Assembly: GCA_046704165.1 (NCBI GenBank)
Contig: JBJKSI010000125.1
Coordinates: forward strand, 1 to 64,000
DNA from: JAKASX01 sp046704165
Lineage (GTDB): Bacteria > Acidobacteriota > Terriglobia > Acidiferrales > UBA7541
DNA length: 64,000 bases
Direction: 5' to 3'
Positions within the stretch are counted from its first letter, which is position 1. Each line of letters opens with the position of its first letter. Shown piece by piece: positions 43,363-52,245 of this stretch. A model generated the notes under the pieces. The model had not been told where the DNA came from. It saw only the letters and a program-made list of their open reading frames with translations, and did no database searches. The position numbers and the translations under genes are program-made.

Positions 43363-44154
43363 CTAGACCACTGAGCGGATCAAGCCGCCGTCCACCTGGA
43401 GCGTGGCTCCGGTGATGTAGGAAGCTGCGTCGGAGAAGAGAAACGCGACGGCACGTGCCAGTTCCGCCGGCTCGCCGTAGCGACCGAGCGGAATCCTGGC
43501 GAGCTGCCGGCGGCGCTGCTCCTCGACGGGGATGCCAAGGCGTTTGCCGGCGGCCAGGTCGAGTTGCGCCACGCGCTCGGTGGCAATCCGGCCAGGCACC
43601 AACTGGTTTACGCGAATTTTCTTCGGCGCCAGCTCGTCGGCGAGCGTCTTGGCCAGCGCGGAGACCGAGCCGCGGACCACGTTCGAGAGGCCAAGATTGG
43701 CGATGGGCTGTTTGATCGAGGAAGAAGTGGGGATCACGATGCTTCCTCCACCGCGCTCGGCCATCACGGGCACTGCCAGACGGACCATGCGGACCACGCT
43801 GAGCAGCAGCAACTCGAAGGCCTTCTGCCAGGAGGCGTCGTCAAACACGTGGGCTTCGCCCGGAGGAGGGCCGCCGGCGTTCGGATAGAGCAGATCGACG
43901 CCGCCGAACGTGCTGACAGTCTGTTTATGCCAGCGCTCGAGCGCTTCGGCCGAGCGGATGTCGGCGGCTATGGCGCAGACGCTGGCGCCGGTTTCACGCT
44001 CCAACTTCTGTCCCGCTTCGCGAATCGCGGCTTCGTCCAGATCGGAAATGGACACCTGGCACCCCTCGGCAGCCAGTTCCCGCGCCACGGCGTTGCCCAA
44101 CCCGCGGGCGGCGCCGGAAACCATGGCGACTTTTCCCTTCAGATGGAGATCCAT
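43363..44154 (-). CDS. Short-chain dehydrogenase/reductase-like protein lacking the Tyr-Lys catalytic pair
   Basis: A 263-residue Rossmann protein with cofactor motif SGAARGLG (residues 13-20), NAG (92-94), a Ser cluster (144-146) and the C-terminal GATLQVDGGL. The usual YxxxK is replaced by Ser157-Asn-Val-Val-Arg161, so ordinary SDR chemistry is doubtful. A BKR-like SDR subgroup with such replacements is known. It overlaps the upstream DapA-family gene by 16 bp, so both are co-expressed under the nearby GntR regulator. It may be a dehydratase, lyase or non-canonical reductase. Confidence 0.85.
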   Translation of the reverse strand: MDLHLKGKVAMVSGAARGLGNAVARELAAEGCQVSISDLDEAAIREAGQKLERETGASVCAIAADIRSAEALERWHKQTVSTFGGVDLLYPNAGGPPPGEAHVFDDASWQKAFELLLLSVVRMVRLAVPVMAERGGGSIVIPTSSSIKQPIANLGLSNVVRGSVSALAKTLADELAPKKIRVNQLVPGRIATERVAQLDLAAGKRLGIPVEEQRRRQLARIPLGRYGEPAELARAVAFLFSDAASYITGATLQVDGGLIRSVV

Positions 44155-45089
44155 GTGTCCTCCTTGTATTCGCGGCGGAGCCAGCCGAGCAGGCTGTCGA
44201 GCGCGGCGATGGTGGCGGGATCGGGTTTGGCACCCGGCGCGCGGATGGTCGCGTCGGTAATCGCGCCACGGCGGTGCAACACTTCCTTGCGAAGCGCGAC
44301 ACCGAGTACCTGCTGGAATTCAAAGCGCATGAGCGGGACGTAACGGTAGAAGACGCCGGCGGCTTCCTCGGTCTTTCCCGCCTGGTAGAGCTTCACCACG
44401 CGGACGAGAATTTCCGGATAGGCGAAGCCAGTCATCGTCCCGGAAGCGCCGGAGATCAGTTCCTCGAGGAGGAAAACACCGCCCAATCCACCGAGAATCT
44501 GGAGGCCCGAACCGGCGGCGGCCAGGATCTTCGCGGTCTTAAAGGGTGTCGGTGGATCTTCGAGCTTAATGGCGCGCGCGTTGGGCACTTCCTTGGCGAT
44601 GCGCGCCAGGATGGCCGGCTCGATGGTGAAGCCCTGCACCGGCGGATAGTCCTGCACGACGATCGGGATGTCCACGGCCGAGCCCAGCCCGGCGTAGAAG
44701 GCGGTAATGGCGTCGGAGGAAGGCTGAGCGAGCCTCGGCGGGCTCACCATCACGGCCGAGGCACCGGCGGCCTTCGCGGCGCGGCTGTATTCGATGGTGG
44801 TGCGCAGGCCGTTGGAACTGGCGCCCGCAACCACCGGCACGCGGCCGTTGGTGCGGCGGACGACGGCTTCGAGCACCGCCGAGCGCTCTTTTTCGTTGAG
44901 CCGGGCGACTTCGGACGTGACGCCAAGCGTGGTCAGGCCGTTGACACCGGCGGACAAATATAAGTTAATGACGCGGCCGAGACTGTCGAGGTCTAGCTCT
45001 CCCGAGGCATCGAATGGGGTGGGTAGTACGGAAAACACGCCACGAAATTCGGGTGCCGAGGACGAACCGATTGAAGACGAGGATTGCAT
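44139..45089 (-). CDS. DapA-family lyase or deaminase (dihydrodipicolinate synthase superfamily)
   Basis: The 316-residue TIM-barrel protein has the Schiff-base Lys175 in RAIKLEDPP, Tyr148 in VVQDYPP, and TTLGVTSE near residue 53 where the family binds the carboxylate. Members include DHDPS, N-acetylneuraminate lyase, keto-deoxy-sugar-acid aldolases and the deaminase for 1-pyrroline-4-hydroxy-2-carboxylate in hydroxyproline breakdown. The neighbouring proline dehydrogenase and proline-racemase-like genes favour the last option. Start ATG 45089 has GGGAGGA upstream; it is divergent from the GntR gene. Confidence 0.88.
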   Translation of the reverse strand: MQSSSSIGSSSAPEFRGVFSVLPTPFDASGELDLDSLGRVINLYLSAGVNGLTTLGVTSEVARLNEKERSAVLEAVVRRTNGRVPVVAGASSNGLRTTIEYSRAAKAAGASAVMVSPPRLAQPSSDAITAFYAGLGSAVDIPIVVQDYPPVQGFTIEPAILARIAKEVPNARAIKLEDPPTPFKTAKILAAAGSGLQILGGLGGVFLLEELISGASGTMTGFAYPEILVRVVKLYQAGKTEEAAGVFYRYVPLMRFEFQQVLGVALRKEVLHRRGAITDATIRAPGAKPDPATIAALDSLLGWLRREYKEDTWISI

Positions 45090-45118
45090 TTGCGAGTTCC
45101 TCCCTCTAAAATCCGCAA

Positions 45119-45128
45119 TTGTATACAA
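45119..45128. promoter_or_regulatory. GntR/FCD-type operator palindrome
   Basis: TTGTATACAA is a perfect 10-bp palindrome between the divergent lyase-SDR pair and the GntR gene. It matches the TGTATACA-centred sites known for many FCD-subfamily GntR regulators, and sits directly before the GntR Shine-Dalgarno. Confidence 0.7.
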
Positions 45129-45139
45129 AAAGGAGACCC

Positions 45140-45928
45140 GTGAAAAGCGGTCCTTCGCTCCCAGCTTCTTCGCGGCGCCAAAGCGGACCCGGCCCAAGGA
45201 ACACGCCGAGGCCGGGCCAGTCATCCAGGCTCCCTGCCGGGAACCATGAACGCAGCGTCGACGTTGCCTACCGCAAGTTGCGCGAGCTGATCGTGCGTGG
45301 CCGGCTGGCGCCGGGCACGCGGCTGGTCGAGGCTGATATTGCCGAGCGCCTGGAGGTCAGCCGCACTCCAGTGCGCAGTGCACTGCACCGGCTGCAGCAG
45401 GAGGGCTACGTCATCGCCGTCCGCAGCGCGCGGCAATCGCGGCTGGCGGTGGCCCCGCTGACCAAGGAGGACGCCCGCGAGCTCTATTGGATCGTTGGCC
45501 ATATCGAGGGGCTGGCCGGGAGGCTGCTCGCCCAGCTTGATCAGGAGAAGCGGGAGAGCGTGATCGAGCAGCTGCGGGCCATGAACCGGGAGCTCTCGGA
45601 GCTGGCGACGACGAGGCACGGCGATCCCAGCCGAATTTTCGAGCTCGACATGGGCTTTCATCGCGTGCTGGTGGAATCGGCGGCCGGACCGCGGCTGCTG
45701 GCGATCCACGCGGCGATCAAGCCCCAGACCGAGCGCTATTGGCGTCTTTACGCCAGCGCCATCATCGACGACCTGGGCCAGTCGGTGAACGAACACGTGG
45801 CGATCATTGAAAGCATCGCCAGCGGCGATCCCGACGCGGCCGAGCAGGCCATCCGAACCAACTGGCTGGACGGCGCCGAGCGACTGGCCCGCGTGATCGA
45901 CAGCCTGGGCGAACGCGGCAGTTGGTAG
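45140..45928 (+). CDS. GntR-family (FCD subfamily) transcriptional regulator
   Basis: The 262-residue regulator has a winged helix (AYRKLRELIVRGRLAPGTRLVEADIAERLEVSRTPVRSALHRLQQEGYV) followed by an all-helical FCD ligand domain with metal-site residues (ELDMGFHRVLVE, NEHVAIIESIASGD). The start is the GTG at 45140, where AAAGGAG lies 4 nt upstream; an earlier TTG lies in the palindrome. Probably an autoregulated repressor of the amino-acid catabolic genes on both sides. Confidence 0.9.
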   Translation: MKSGPSLPASSRRQSGPGPRNTPRPGQSSRLPAGNHERSVDVAYRKLRELIVRGRLAPGTRLVEADIAERLEVSRTPVRSALHRLQQEGYVIAVRSARQSRLAVAPLTKEDARELYWIVGHIEGLAGRLLAQLDQEKRESVIEQLRAMNRELSELATTRHGDPSRIFELDMGFHRVLVESAAGPRLLAIHAAIKPQTERYWRLYASAIIDDLGQSVNEHVAIIESIASGDPDAAEQAIRTNWLDGAERLARVIDSLGERGSW

Positions 45929-46074
45929 CCGGAACGGGTTTCAGATACAGCGGAAGGCCGCCGGCATGGCCGGACGGCAACAGGAAGGGAAGAGACAAAA
46001 AGGATGTGTGGGCTCCGCTCAGCGCGGCACAGCAGTAGCAGCGAACTAAAAATTCTCTATGGATAGGACTCCTC

Positions 46075-46998
46075 ATGGGTGTAATGCGAACCATTCTGTT
46101 GAAGGGTGCGGAAAACCGGTGGCTGCGCGAGCGTGCTTCCCATTATCGTTTTGTTCAGCGGGCGCTGCGGCGGTTCATGCCGGGCGAACGGCTTGAAGAC
46201 GCAATCGAGGCGGCACGCCTGTTGCGCGAACAGGGCCTCAACACGATTTTTACCCGGCTCGGCGAGAACCTCACCGAGCGATCCCAGGCCACCGACGTGG
46301 TCAATCATTATGTCGACGTGCTCCATCGCATCGCAGCACTCAATCTGCCCGCGGTGATCTCCATCAAGCTCACCCAGCTCGGCCTGGATATGGACCGGGA
46401 ATTCTGTTTCCAGAACCTCTGCCAGTTGATCGAAGCGGCGCCCAATGGGGACATCGTCTGGGTCGACATGGAATCCAGCTCTTATGTCGACGTCACGCTC
46501 GACATCTATCGCCGCGCTCGTGCGAAATACGAAAACGTCGGTGTCTGCCTGCAGGCCTACCTCTACCGCACCGCCAAGGACATGGAATCGCTGCTGCCGC
46601 TTGGACCGGGCATACGCTTGGTGAAGGGCGCCTACAACGAACCGCCCGAGATCGCGTTTCCTGTGAAGAGCGACGTGGATGACAACTATTTCAAATTGGC
46701 CTCGACCATGCTGAGCCCGAAGGCGCAACAGGCGGGCATGCGCGCGGTAATCGGCACGCACGATCGTGACCTGATCCATCGCATCCAGGCGGTGGCGAAG
46801 CAGAACGGCTTGGCGAAGGACAGTTTCCAGTTCCACATGCTCTACGGGATTCAGCGTGCCGAGCAGCTGCAGTTGGCCGCTGACGGTTGGCGTGCCGGCA
46901 TCCTGATTTCCTACGGCAAGGACTGGTTCCCATGGTACATGCGGCGGCTGGCGGAACGGCCGGCGAACCTCTGGTTCGTTCTGCGCAATATGATTTGA
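46075..46998 (+). CDS. Proline dehydrogenase
   Basis: A 307-residue monofunctional ProDH that oxidises L-proline to pyrroline-5-carboxylate with FAD. Visible family segments are AVISIKLTQLGLDMD, VWVDMESSSYVDVTLDIY, VCLQAYLYRT, the RLVKGAYNEPPEIAF loop, IGTHDRDLI, FHMLYGIQ and the C-terminal YMRRLAERPANLWFVLRN. Length matches single-domain enzymes; the P5C dehydrogenase half of PutA is absent here. ATG 46075 has AGGA; a second ATG is three codons later. Confidence 0.93.
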   Translation: MGVMRTILLKGAENRWLRERASHYRFVQRALRRFMPGERLEDAIEAARLLREQGLNTIFTRLGENLTERSQATDVVNHYVDVLHRIAALNLPAVISIKLTQLGLDMDREFCFQNLCQLIEAAPNGDIVWVDMESSSYVDVTLDIYRRARAKYENVGVCLQAYLYRTAKDMESLLPLGPGIRLVKGAYNEPPEIAFPVKSDVDDNYFKLASTMLSPKAQQAGMRAVIGTHDRDLIHRIQAVAKQNGLAKDSFQFHMLYGIQRAEQLQLAADGWRAGILISYGKDWFPWYMRRLAERPANLWFVLRNMI

Positions 46999-47065
46999 TT
47001 GGAACGCGGGTGTGGACTGCGGCAGCTTCAGTCGAAAATAGTCACGAAAAGCGAGGACCGCGCGG

Positions 47066-48574
47066 ATGGCGCAGGAAACTCTAAAGCAGTCGGCGGATGC
47101 CCGGAACGAGCAGGGCGAAGGGTTTGTACGCGGTTTGGGGCTGTTCGATTCGGTGATGGTGGTGGTAGGCATCATGATCGGGTCGGGCATCTTTATCGTC
47201 TCGGCCGACATGGCCCGCAAGATCGGCAGCTCGGGCGGGTTGTTGCTGGCCTGGGTGATCACCGGCGCGCTGACGATCGCCGCCGCGCTCAGCTATGGCG
47301 AACTGGCGTCGATGATTCCTCGCGCCGGCGGGATGTACACCTACCTGACGGAGGCGTACACGCCGCTCTGGGGATTTCTCTACGGTTGGACGCTTTTCGG
47401 CGTGATCCAGACGGGGACAATCGCCGCCGTGGGCGTTGCCTTCGCCCTGTTCACCGGCGTGCTGTGGCCCTCGATCAGCCAGACGAACTACATCATCGCT
47501 CCCATCCACGTCAGCAGCGGTTACGCGTTTTCACTCTCGACGGCGCAGCTGCTGGCGATCATCGTGATCGTTTTGCTTACCTGGACGAACTGCCGAGGGC
47601 TCGAATACGGCAAGATCGTGCAGAACCTGTTCACCGGGGCGAAGACGCTGGCGCTGGTGGGACTGATCGCCGTTGGCCTGATCTTCGGCTGGAACGCCAA
47701 GGCGGTGCACGAGAACTTCACGCACATGTGGCACGTGACTGGCACGGTGCCGCTGTCCGCTGGGTTGAGTGCGGTGACGGTTTTCGGGCTGTTCGTGGCG
47801 CTCTCGATTGCGCAATCCGGGTCGCTCTTCGCCGCTGATTCCTGGCACGACATCACCTTCGCCGCCGACGAAGTGCGCGACCCGAGGCGCACGCTACCCC
47901 GTGCGCTGGCGATCGGCAGCGTGTTGGTCATCGTGCTCTACCTGCTCGCCAACGTTGCCTATCTCGCTGTGCTTCCGCTGCCCGCGCTGCAACACGCGCC
48001 GGGCGACCGGGTGGCCACGGCCATGCTCCGCGCCGTCTTCCCGGCCTACGGCCCCGCGTTGATGGCGATCCTGATCATGATCTCCACCTTTGGCTGCATC
48101 AACGGGCTGGTGCTCGCCGGCGGACGCGCCTATTACGCCATGTCGCGCGACAAGCTGTTCTTCAAGGCGGCAGGCCGGCTCAACAAGGCGCGCGTGCCGG
48201 GCTGGGCGCTGGTGGCGCAGGGCGTATGGGCTGTGTTCCTGGTGTTGCCGCGCACCTACAATCCGCTCACGCACCAGTACGGCAACCTCTACAGCAACCT
48301 GCTCGAATACATTATCTCGTCGGCACTGGTCTTCTACGTACTCACGATTGCCGGCGTTTTCCGGCTGCGGAAGAAGCGGCCCGACGCCGAGCGGCCGTTC
48401 CACGTGCCCGGCTATCCGGTGGTGCCCGCGCTTTACATCGTCGGCGCCTTCATCATTCTGGTGCTGCTGTTCGCCTATCGGCCGGCGACCACGTGGCCTG
48501 GACTCGTCATCACGCTGCTCGGCCTGCCAATCTACCTTCTGTTCCTGCGCAAGCGAGCCACTGGCCGCGCCTGA
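47066..48574 (+). CDS. APC-family amino-acid permease
   Basis: A 502-residue polytopic protein with about 12 hydrophobic helices. The first carries GLFDSVMVVVGIMIGSGIFIVSADMAR, the unwound substrate-binding helix signature of APC transporters, followed by PRAGGMYTYLTEAYTPLWGFLYGW. Position between proline dehydrogenase and the proline-racemase-family gene suggests uptake of proline, hydroxyproline or a related amino acid; specificity is inferred from context only. Confidence 0.92.
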   Translation: MAQETLKQSADARNEQGEGFVRGLGLFDSVMVVVGIMIGSGIFIVSADMARKIGSSGGLLLAWVITGALTIAAALSYGELASMIPRAGGMYTYLTEAYTPLWGFLYGWTLFGVIQTGTIAAVGVAFALFTGVLWPSISQTNYIIAPIHVSSGYAFSLSTAQLLAIIVIVLLTWTNCRGLEYGKIVQNLFTGAKTLALVGLIAVGLIFGWNAKAVHENFTHMWHVTGTVPLSAGLSAVTVFGLFVALSIAQSGSLFAADSWHDITFAADEVRDPRRTLPRALAIGSVLVIVLYLLANVAYLAVLPLPALQHAPGDRVATAMLRAVFPAYGPALMAILIMISTFGCINGLVLAGGRAYYAMSRDKLFFKAAGRLNKARVPGWALVAQGVWAVFLVLPRTYNPLTHQYGNLYSNLLEYIISSALVFYVLTIAGVFRLRKKRPDAERPFHVPGYPVVPALYIVGAFIILVLLFAYRPATTWPGLVITLLGLPIYLLFLRKRATGRA

Positions 48575-48758
48575 GGGCAGGAGACGGCGGACCGCGTTAG
48601 GCGGCGATCAACCAGGCAGCTGTGCCTTCGTGTTGAAGGGTGTCTTGCGGCGCCGGGGACACTTCGCTCAGCGCGACAGCGACGGCGTTTATCGGTGGCC
48701 GCTAAGGTTTTCGTGCCGCCTGCTGTTCCCGCTGCCCGCGGAATGGAGGGACTGTCCA

Positions 48759-49838
48759 GTGCAATTTTCGCGCATGATCACTGCCGTCGACGCTCACGCC
48801 TGCGGCGAACCCGGCCGCGTAATCACCGGGGGTGTTCCTGATGTTCCTGGCCGGTCGATGTTCGAGAAGATGACCTTCCTGGCACAGCATCAGGACGGCC
48901 TGCGCAAACTGATGCTGCGCGAGCCTCGCGGCTACCCTGCCGCCAACTGCAACCTGATCCTGCCGCCGACGCGGCCCGAGGCCCAGGCCGGCTACGTGAT
49001 CATGGAGCAGACGGAATACGTGCCGATGTCGGGGACGAACACGATCTGCGTGGCCACGGTGCTGCTCGAGACGGGCATGGTTCCCGCCGAGGAGCCTGAG
49101 ACGCGCCTGATTCTGGAAAGCCCCGCCGGGCTGATTGAAATCACCGCCGAAGTCTCCGGCAGCCGGGTGACCAAGGTGACTTTCCGCAACGTGCCGGCCT
49201 TCGCCGTCCACGTCGACGCGCCCATCGAAGTGAAAGGCCTTGGCACGGTGAAGGTGGACGTCGCCTGGGGTGGCATGTTCTACGTGATTGCGGACGCCGA
49301 GCCGCTCGGCCTGCGTCTCGAACCGGCCGCGGCGCGCGATATCGTCCGCGTCGGCGAGATGATCAAGGCCGCAGCATGCGAGCAGTTGCCGGTGGAGCAT
49401 CCGGAAAATCCCGCGATTCACGACGTCACCATCGCCGAGCTTACCGGTCCGCCAAGCCGGCCGGGCATTTCCGGCCGCAATGCCGTTGTCGTCTCCACAG
49501 GCGAGCTCGACTGGAGCCGGCCCGAATCCTGGACCGGCGCGCTCGATCGCTCCCCTTGCGGCACGGGCACCTGCGCCCGCATGGCCGCGCTTCACGCCAA
49601 GGGAAGACTGGCGCTGGGCGAGGATTTCGTTCACGAAGGCATCCTCGGCACCACCTTCACCGGCCGCCTGATCGAGGAGACGCGCATCGGTTCCTACCGC
49701 GCCGTCGTCCCCACGCTTTCCGGCCGCGCCTGGATCACCGGCATCGCTCAGTACGTAGTCGAGCCCGACGATCCTTTCCCCGAAGGTTTCACCGTCGGCG
49801 ACATCTGGGGCGCCGCCACCGACAAGCCCCACTCCTAG
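48759..49838 (+). CDS. Proline racemase-family enzyme (hydroxyproline epimerase/dehydratase type)
   Basis: A 359-residue enzyme with the conserved DAHACGEPGRVITGG N-terminus and PRGYPAANCNLILPP. The two acid/base positions are Ser91 (VPMSGTNT) and Cys267 (SPCGTGTCAR), rather than the Cys/Cys of proline racemase and 4-hydroxyproline epimerase or the Cys/Thr of trans-3-hydroxyproline dehydratase. Ser/Cys members are reported with hydroxyproline epimerase or dehydratase activity. Start GTG 48759 has GGAGGG 8 nt upstream; ATG 48774 is the alternative. Confidence 0.9.
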   Translation: MQFSRMITAVDAHACGEPGRVITGGVPDVPGRSMFEKMTFLAQHQDGLRKLMLREPRGYPAANCNLILPPTRPEAQAGYVIMEQTEYVPMSGTNTICVATVLLETGMVPAEEPETRLILESPAGLIEITAEVSGSRVTKVTFRNVPAFAVHVDAPIEVKGLGTVKVDVAWGGMFYVIADAEPLGLRLEPAAARDIVRVGEMIKAAACEQLPVEHPENPAIHDVTIAELTGPPSRPGISGRNAVVVSTGELDWSRPESWTGALDRSPCGTGTCARMAALHAKGRLALGEDFVHEGILGTTFTGRLIEETRIGSYRAVVPTLSGRAWITGIAQYVVEPDDPFPEGFTVGDIWGAATDKPHS

Positions 49839-49971
49839 CCGCTAGGTACGCGGACTGAACACGTGTGCCAGGAGACGTGCAAACCTATCGCAGTGACGAG
49901 TCGGCCGGTGGGCCGCAAGCCGTTCAGATCACAACCTTTCATGATGCATTTTGGGGCTTGGGCGACCGGCT

Positions 49972-50949
49972 TTACGAGGAATAACCGTTTGGGTGGCGCT
50001 CTGCCCATTGCCAGGCGCTGCGGAGGATCTCCTCGAGGTTGCGCTGCGGCCGCCAGCCCAGTTCCTGGGCGACGAGCGAGCTGTCGGCGACGAGTGCCGG
50101 CGGATCGCCCGATCGGCGGCCATGTTGTTCGACCGGGATGCAGCGGCCCGTGATGCGTTCGGCCGTCTCGATCACCTGACGCACGGAATAGCCGTGGCCG
50201 GTGCCGAGGTTATAAATGGAGCCGCCCCGCGCGGCGTGCTCGATCGCCGCCAGATGCGCTTCGGCGATGTCGAGCACGTGGATGTAGTCGCGGATACAGG
50301 TGCCGTCGGGCGTGGGGTAGTCGGTGCCGAAGATCCCGATTGCAGGCGCGCGGCCGGCTGCGGCGGCGAGCAGGCGGGGAATCAGATGGGATTCGGGAAC
50401 GTGATTTTCGCCAAAACGCTCGGTGGCGCCCGAGGCGTTGAAGTAGCGTAGGGCCACGTAGCCCAGCCCTTCGGCGCCCCGTGCTACTTCGAGCAGCCGC
50501 TCGCAGACGAGCTAGCAGTACCCGTAGGGATTCACCGGCAGCGTAGGATCGTCCTCGGTGATAGGCGTCTTCCGGGGCGTGCCGTAGACGGCGGCCGTGG
50601 AGCTGAAGACGATGCGTTTTACTCCCGCCGTCAGCATCGCTTCGAGCAGCGTCAGCGTGCCCCCGACGTTCTCACGGTAGTAGAAGAGCGGCCGGCGCAT
50701 CGACTCTTCCACCTCGATCGCCGCGGCCATATGTACCACTGCTGCAATCGATTCCGCGGCGAACACGCGGTCGATCGCAGCCCGGTCGTTCAGGTCCGCC
50801 TCGATCAGCCGCGCGCCCTCGGGCACCGCAGCGCGATGGCCGGCACGAAGATTGTCGAGGATCAGCGTCGGGTAGCCGCGCGAAACGAGCAACTCGGCGA
50901 CGACACTGCCGATGTAGCCGGCGCCACCGGTAACCAGAATCCTGTCCAT
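49972..50949 (-). pseudogene. galE: UDP-glucose 4-epimerase gene interrupted by an in-frame amber codon
   Basis: Two pieces in the same frame together make a normal 325-residue GalE. The N-terminal piece has ILVTGGAGYIGSVVAELL and ends NPYGYC; the C-terminal piece resumes LVCERLLEVARG and continues ALRYFNASGA to the end. A TAG at codon 146 (50514-50512) replaces the catalytic lysine of Y142-xxx-K; AAG to TAG is a single change, and the preceding Ser is Cys. No frameshift is present. Options are true nonsense mutation, sequencing error or read-through. Other epimerase-like enzymes exist (57911-58873). Confidence 0.88.
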
Positions 50950-51073
50950 AGTCGTGTGAGTCTCCGCTTCCGAATCCGAATTTTCCGCGCCGTCGTGGGG
51001 GATCGCCTCTAGTGTAGCGGAAATCGCCGCGCGTCCCGGCGACACTTTTCCCGGCATCGGGAGTAGGCGGCGT

Positions 51074-52138
51074 TTATTGGATCAGGGACTGCCCCGGCTG
51101 GCTGAACGGCGCGGCAGACGGGCGGCCGAGATCGGCAATGGCTTCGACGATGGCCCCGGTGACCAGTTCGGGCTCGTCGAGCTGGATCCAGTGGCCGCTC
51201 TTGCGGGCCACAATGTGCCGGCCGTGCGAAGAGAGCTTCGTGATGGCGATCTGCTCGGCCAGCCGCAACGGCTCGGCGCTGCCCGCGGAGATCACGATCA
51301 CCGGTTTTCCCTCGAGTCCATTGCCCGCGCGCAACACCTCGGCGGCGCTTTCCGGCAGCGCCTCGATCTGGCCAGCCATGGCGGAATAGAACTTCGGCTG
51401 CACCCAAAAGGAGTAGACGATCGAGCGCAACTCGGGTGGCAGGCGCCTGAGCGGCGCAATCATCGAAGGCGTATTGACAAGCGTGCCGTCGCTGATGAAA
51501 AGGAGCGTGGCGCGCGCGAGCGTGTGCGCCCCTATGCGGACCAGCAGGGCCACCAGCCGCGTCATGCCGAATCGACCCAGCGTTGCGGCGCGCCGGCACA
51601 GCTTCGCCCCATGCTGGAGCTTACGCCGTTCCCGTTCGCTGAGCGGCACCCACTCGCCCGGCCCGACTGGATCCACCAGCACCAGACCGGCGACCTCCTC
51701 AGGATGGAGGGCGGCAAAGAGCCGCGTGGTGAGTCCGGCAAAGGAATGGCCGACGAGAATGTACGGCGGAGGAACGCCGGCCCGGTCGAGCAGCCGGCGC
51801 AGCTCCTCGACGATGCTTTCGGCTGTGCGCGGCTCCGGACCCGGATCGCTCCAGCCGAGCCCTGCGCGGTCGTAGGCCACCGTGCGCACCAGCCGCGATA
51901 GGTCGGGCATCACGTGATGCCAGCTCAGAACGCTGCCCGGCAGCCCCGCGTCGAATACCACCGTTGGCTCGCCGCTGCCGCGCGAGTAGATGTGCAGCCG
52001 ATGGCCGCCGATGTCGACCAGTTGGCCCGGTGGTGGATGCCGGCGACGGTCAGCCGCAGAGCCCAGCGCCTGATAGGTCATACCGGCGAGTAGCAGCAGG
52101 ATGAACGTGAGAACAGCGGTGACCAGCGTGACGAGCAA
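51074..52138 (-). CDS. Membrane-anchored alpha/beta hydrolase
   Basis: The 354-residue protein starts with a hydrophobic anchor (TLVTAVLTFILLLLAGM). An alpha/beta-hydrolase fold follows: HRLHIYSRGSGEPTVVFDAGLPGSVLSWHHVMPDL, AYDRAGLGWSDPG, nucleophile GHSFAGL, LVDPVGPGEW, and the catalytic His in KSGHWIQLDEPELV. It is likely periplasm-facing. It lies upstream of the broken galE on the same strand, 124 bp apart. Substrate not predictable. Confidence 0.88.
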   Translation of the reverse strand: MLVTLVTAVLTFILLLLAGMTYQALGSAADRRRHPPPGQLVDIGGHRLHIYSRGSGEPTVVFDAGLPGSVLSWHHVMPDLSRLVRTVAYDRAGLGWSDPGPEPRTAESIVEELRRLLDRAGVPPPYILVGHSFAGLTTRLFAALHPEEVAGLVLVDPVGPGEWVPLSERERRKLQHGAKLCRRAATLGRFGMTRLVALLVRIGAHTLARATLLFISDGTLVNTPSMIAPLRRLPPELRSIVYSFWVQPKFYSAMAGQIEALPESAAEVLRAGNGLEGKPVIVISAGSAEPLRLAEQIAITKLSSHGRHIVARKSGHWIQLDEPELVTGAIVEAIADLGRPSAAPFSQPGQSLIQ

Positions 52139-52245
52139 GGAAGTGTCTGCCCTCCCGACTTCATGCTAGCCCCAGGCCGCACGCCAATGCCAGTGCGTGA
52201 ATGGGAACGGCGCCCGGAATGCCGCAGCCGGCACGTCCAGAAGGT

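Noticed and set aside
49839..49971. Small coding region between the racemase-like gene and galE
   Set aside because: No frame with a ribosome site or recognisable protein; most likely a terminator and spacer.
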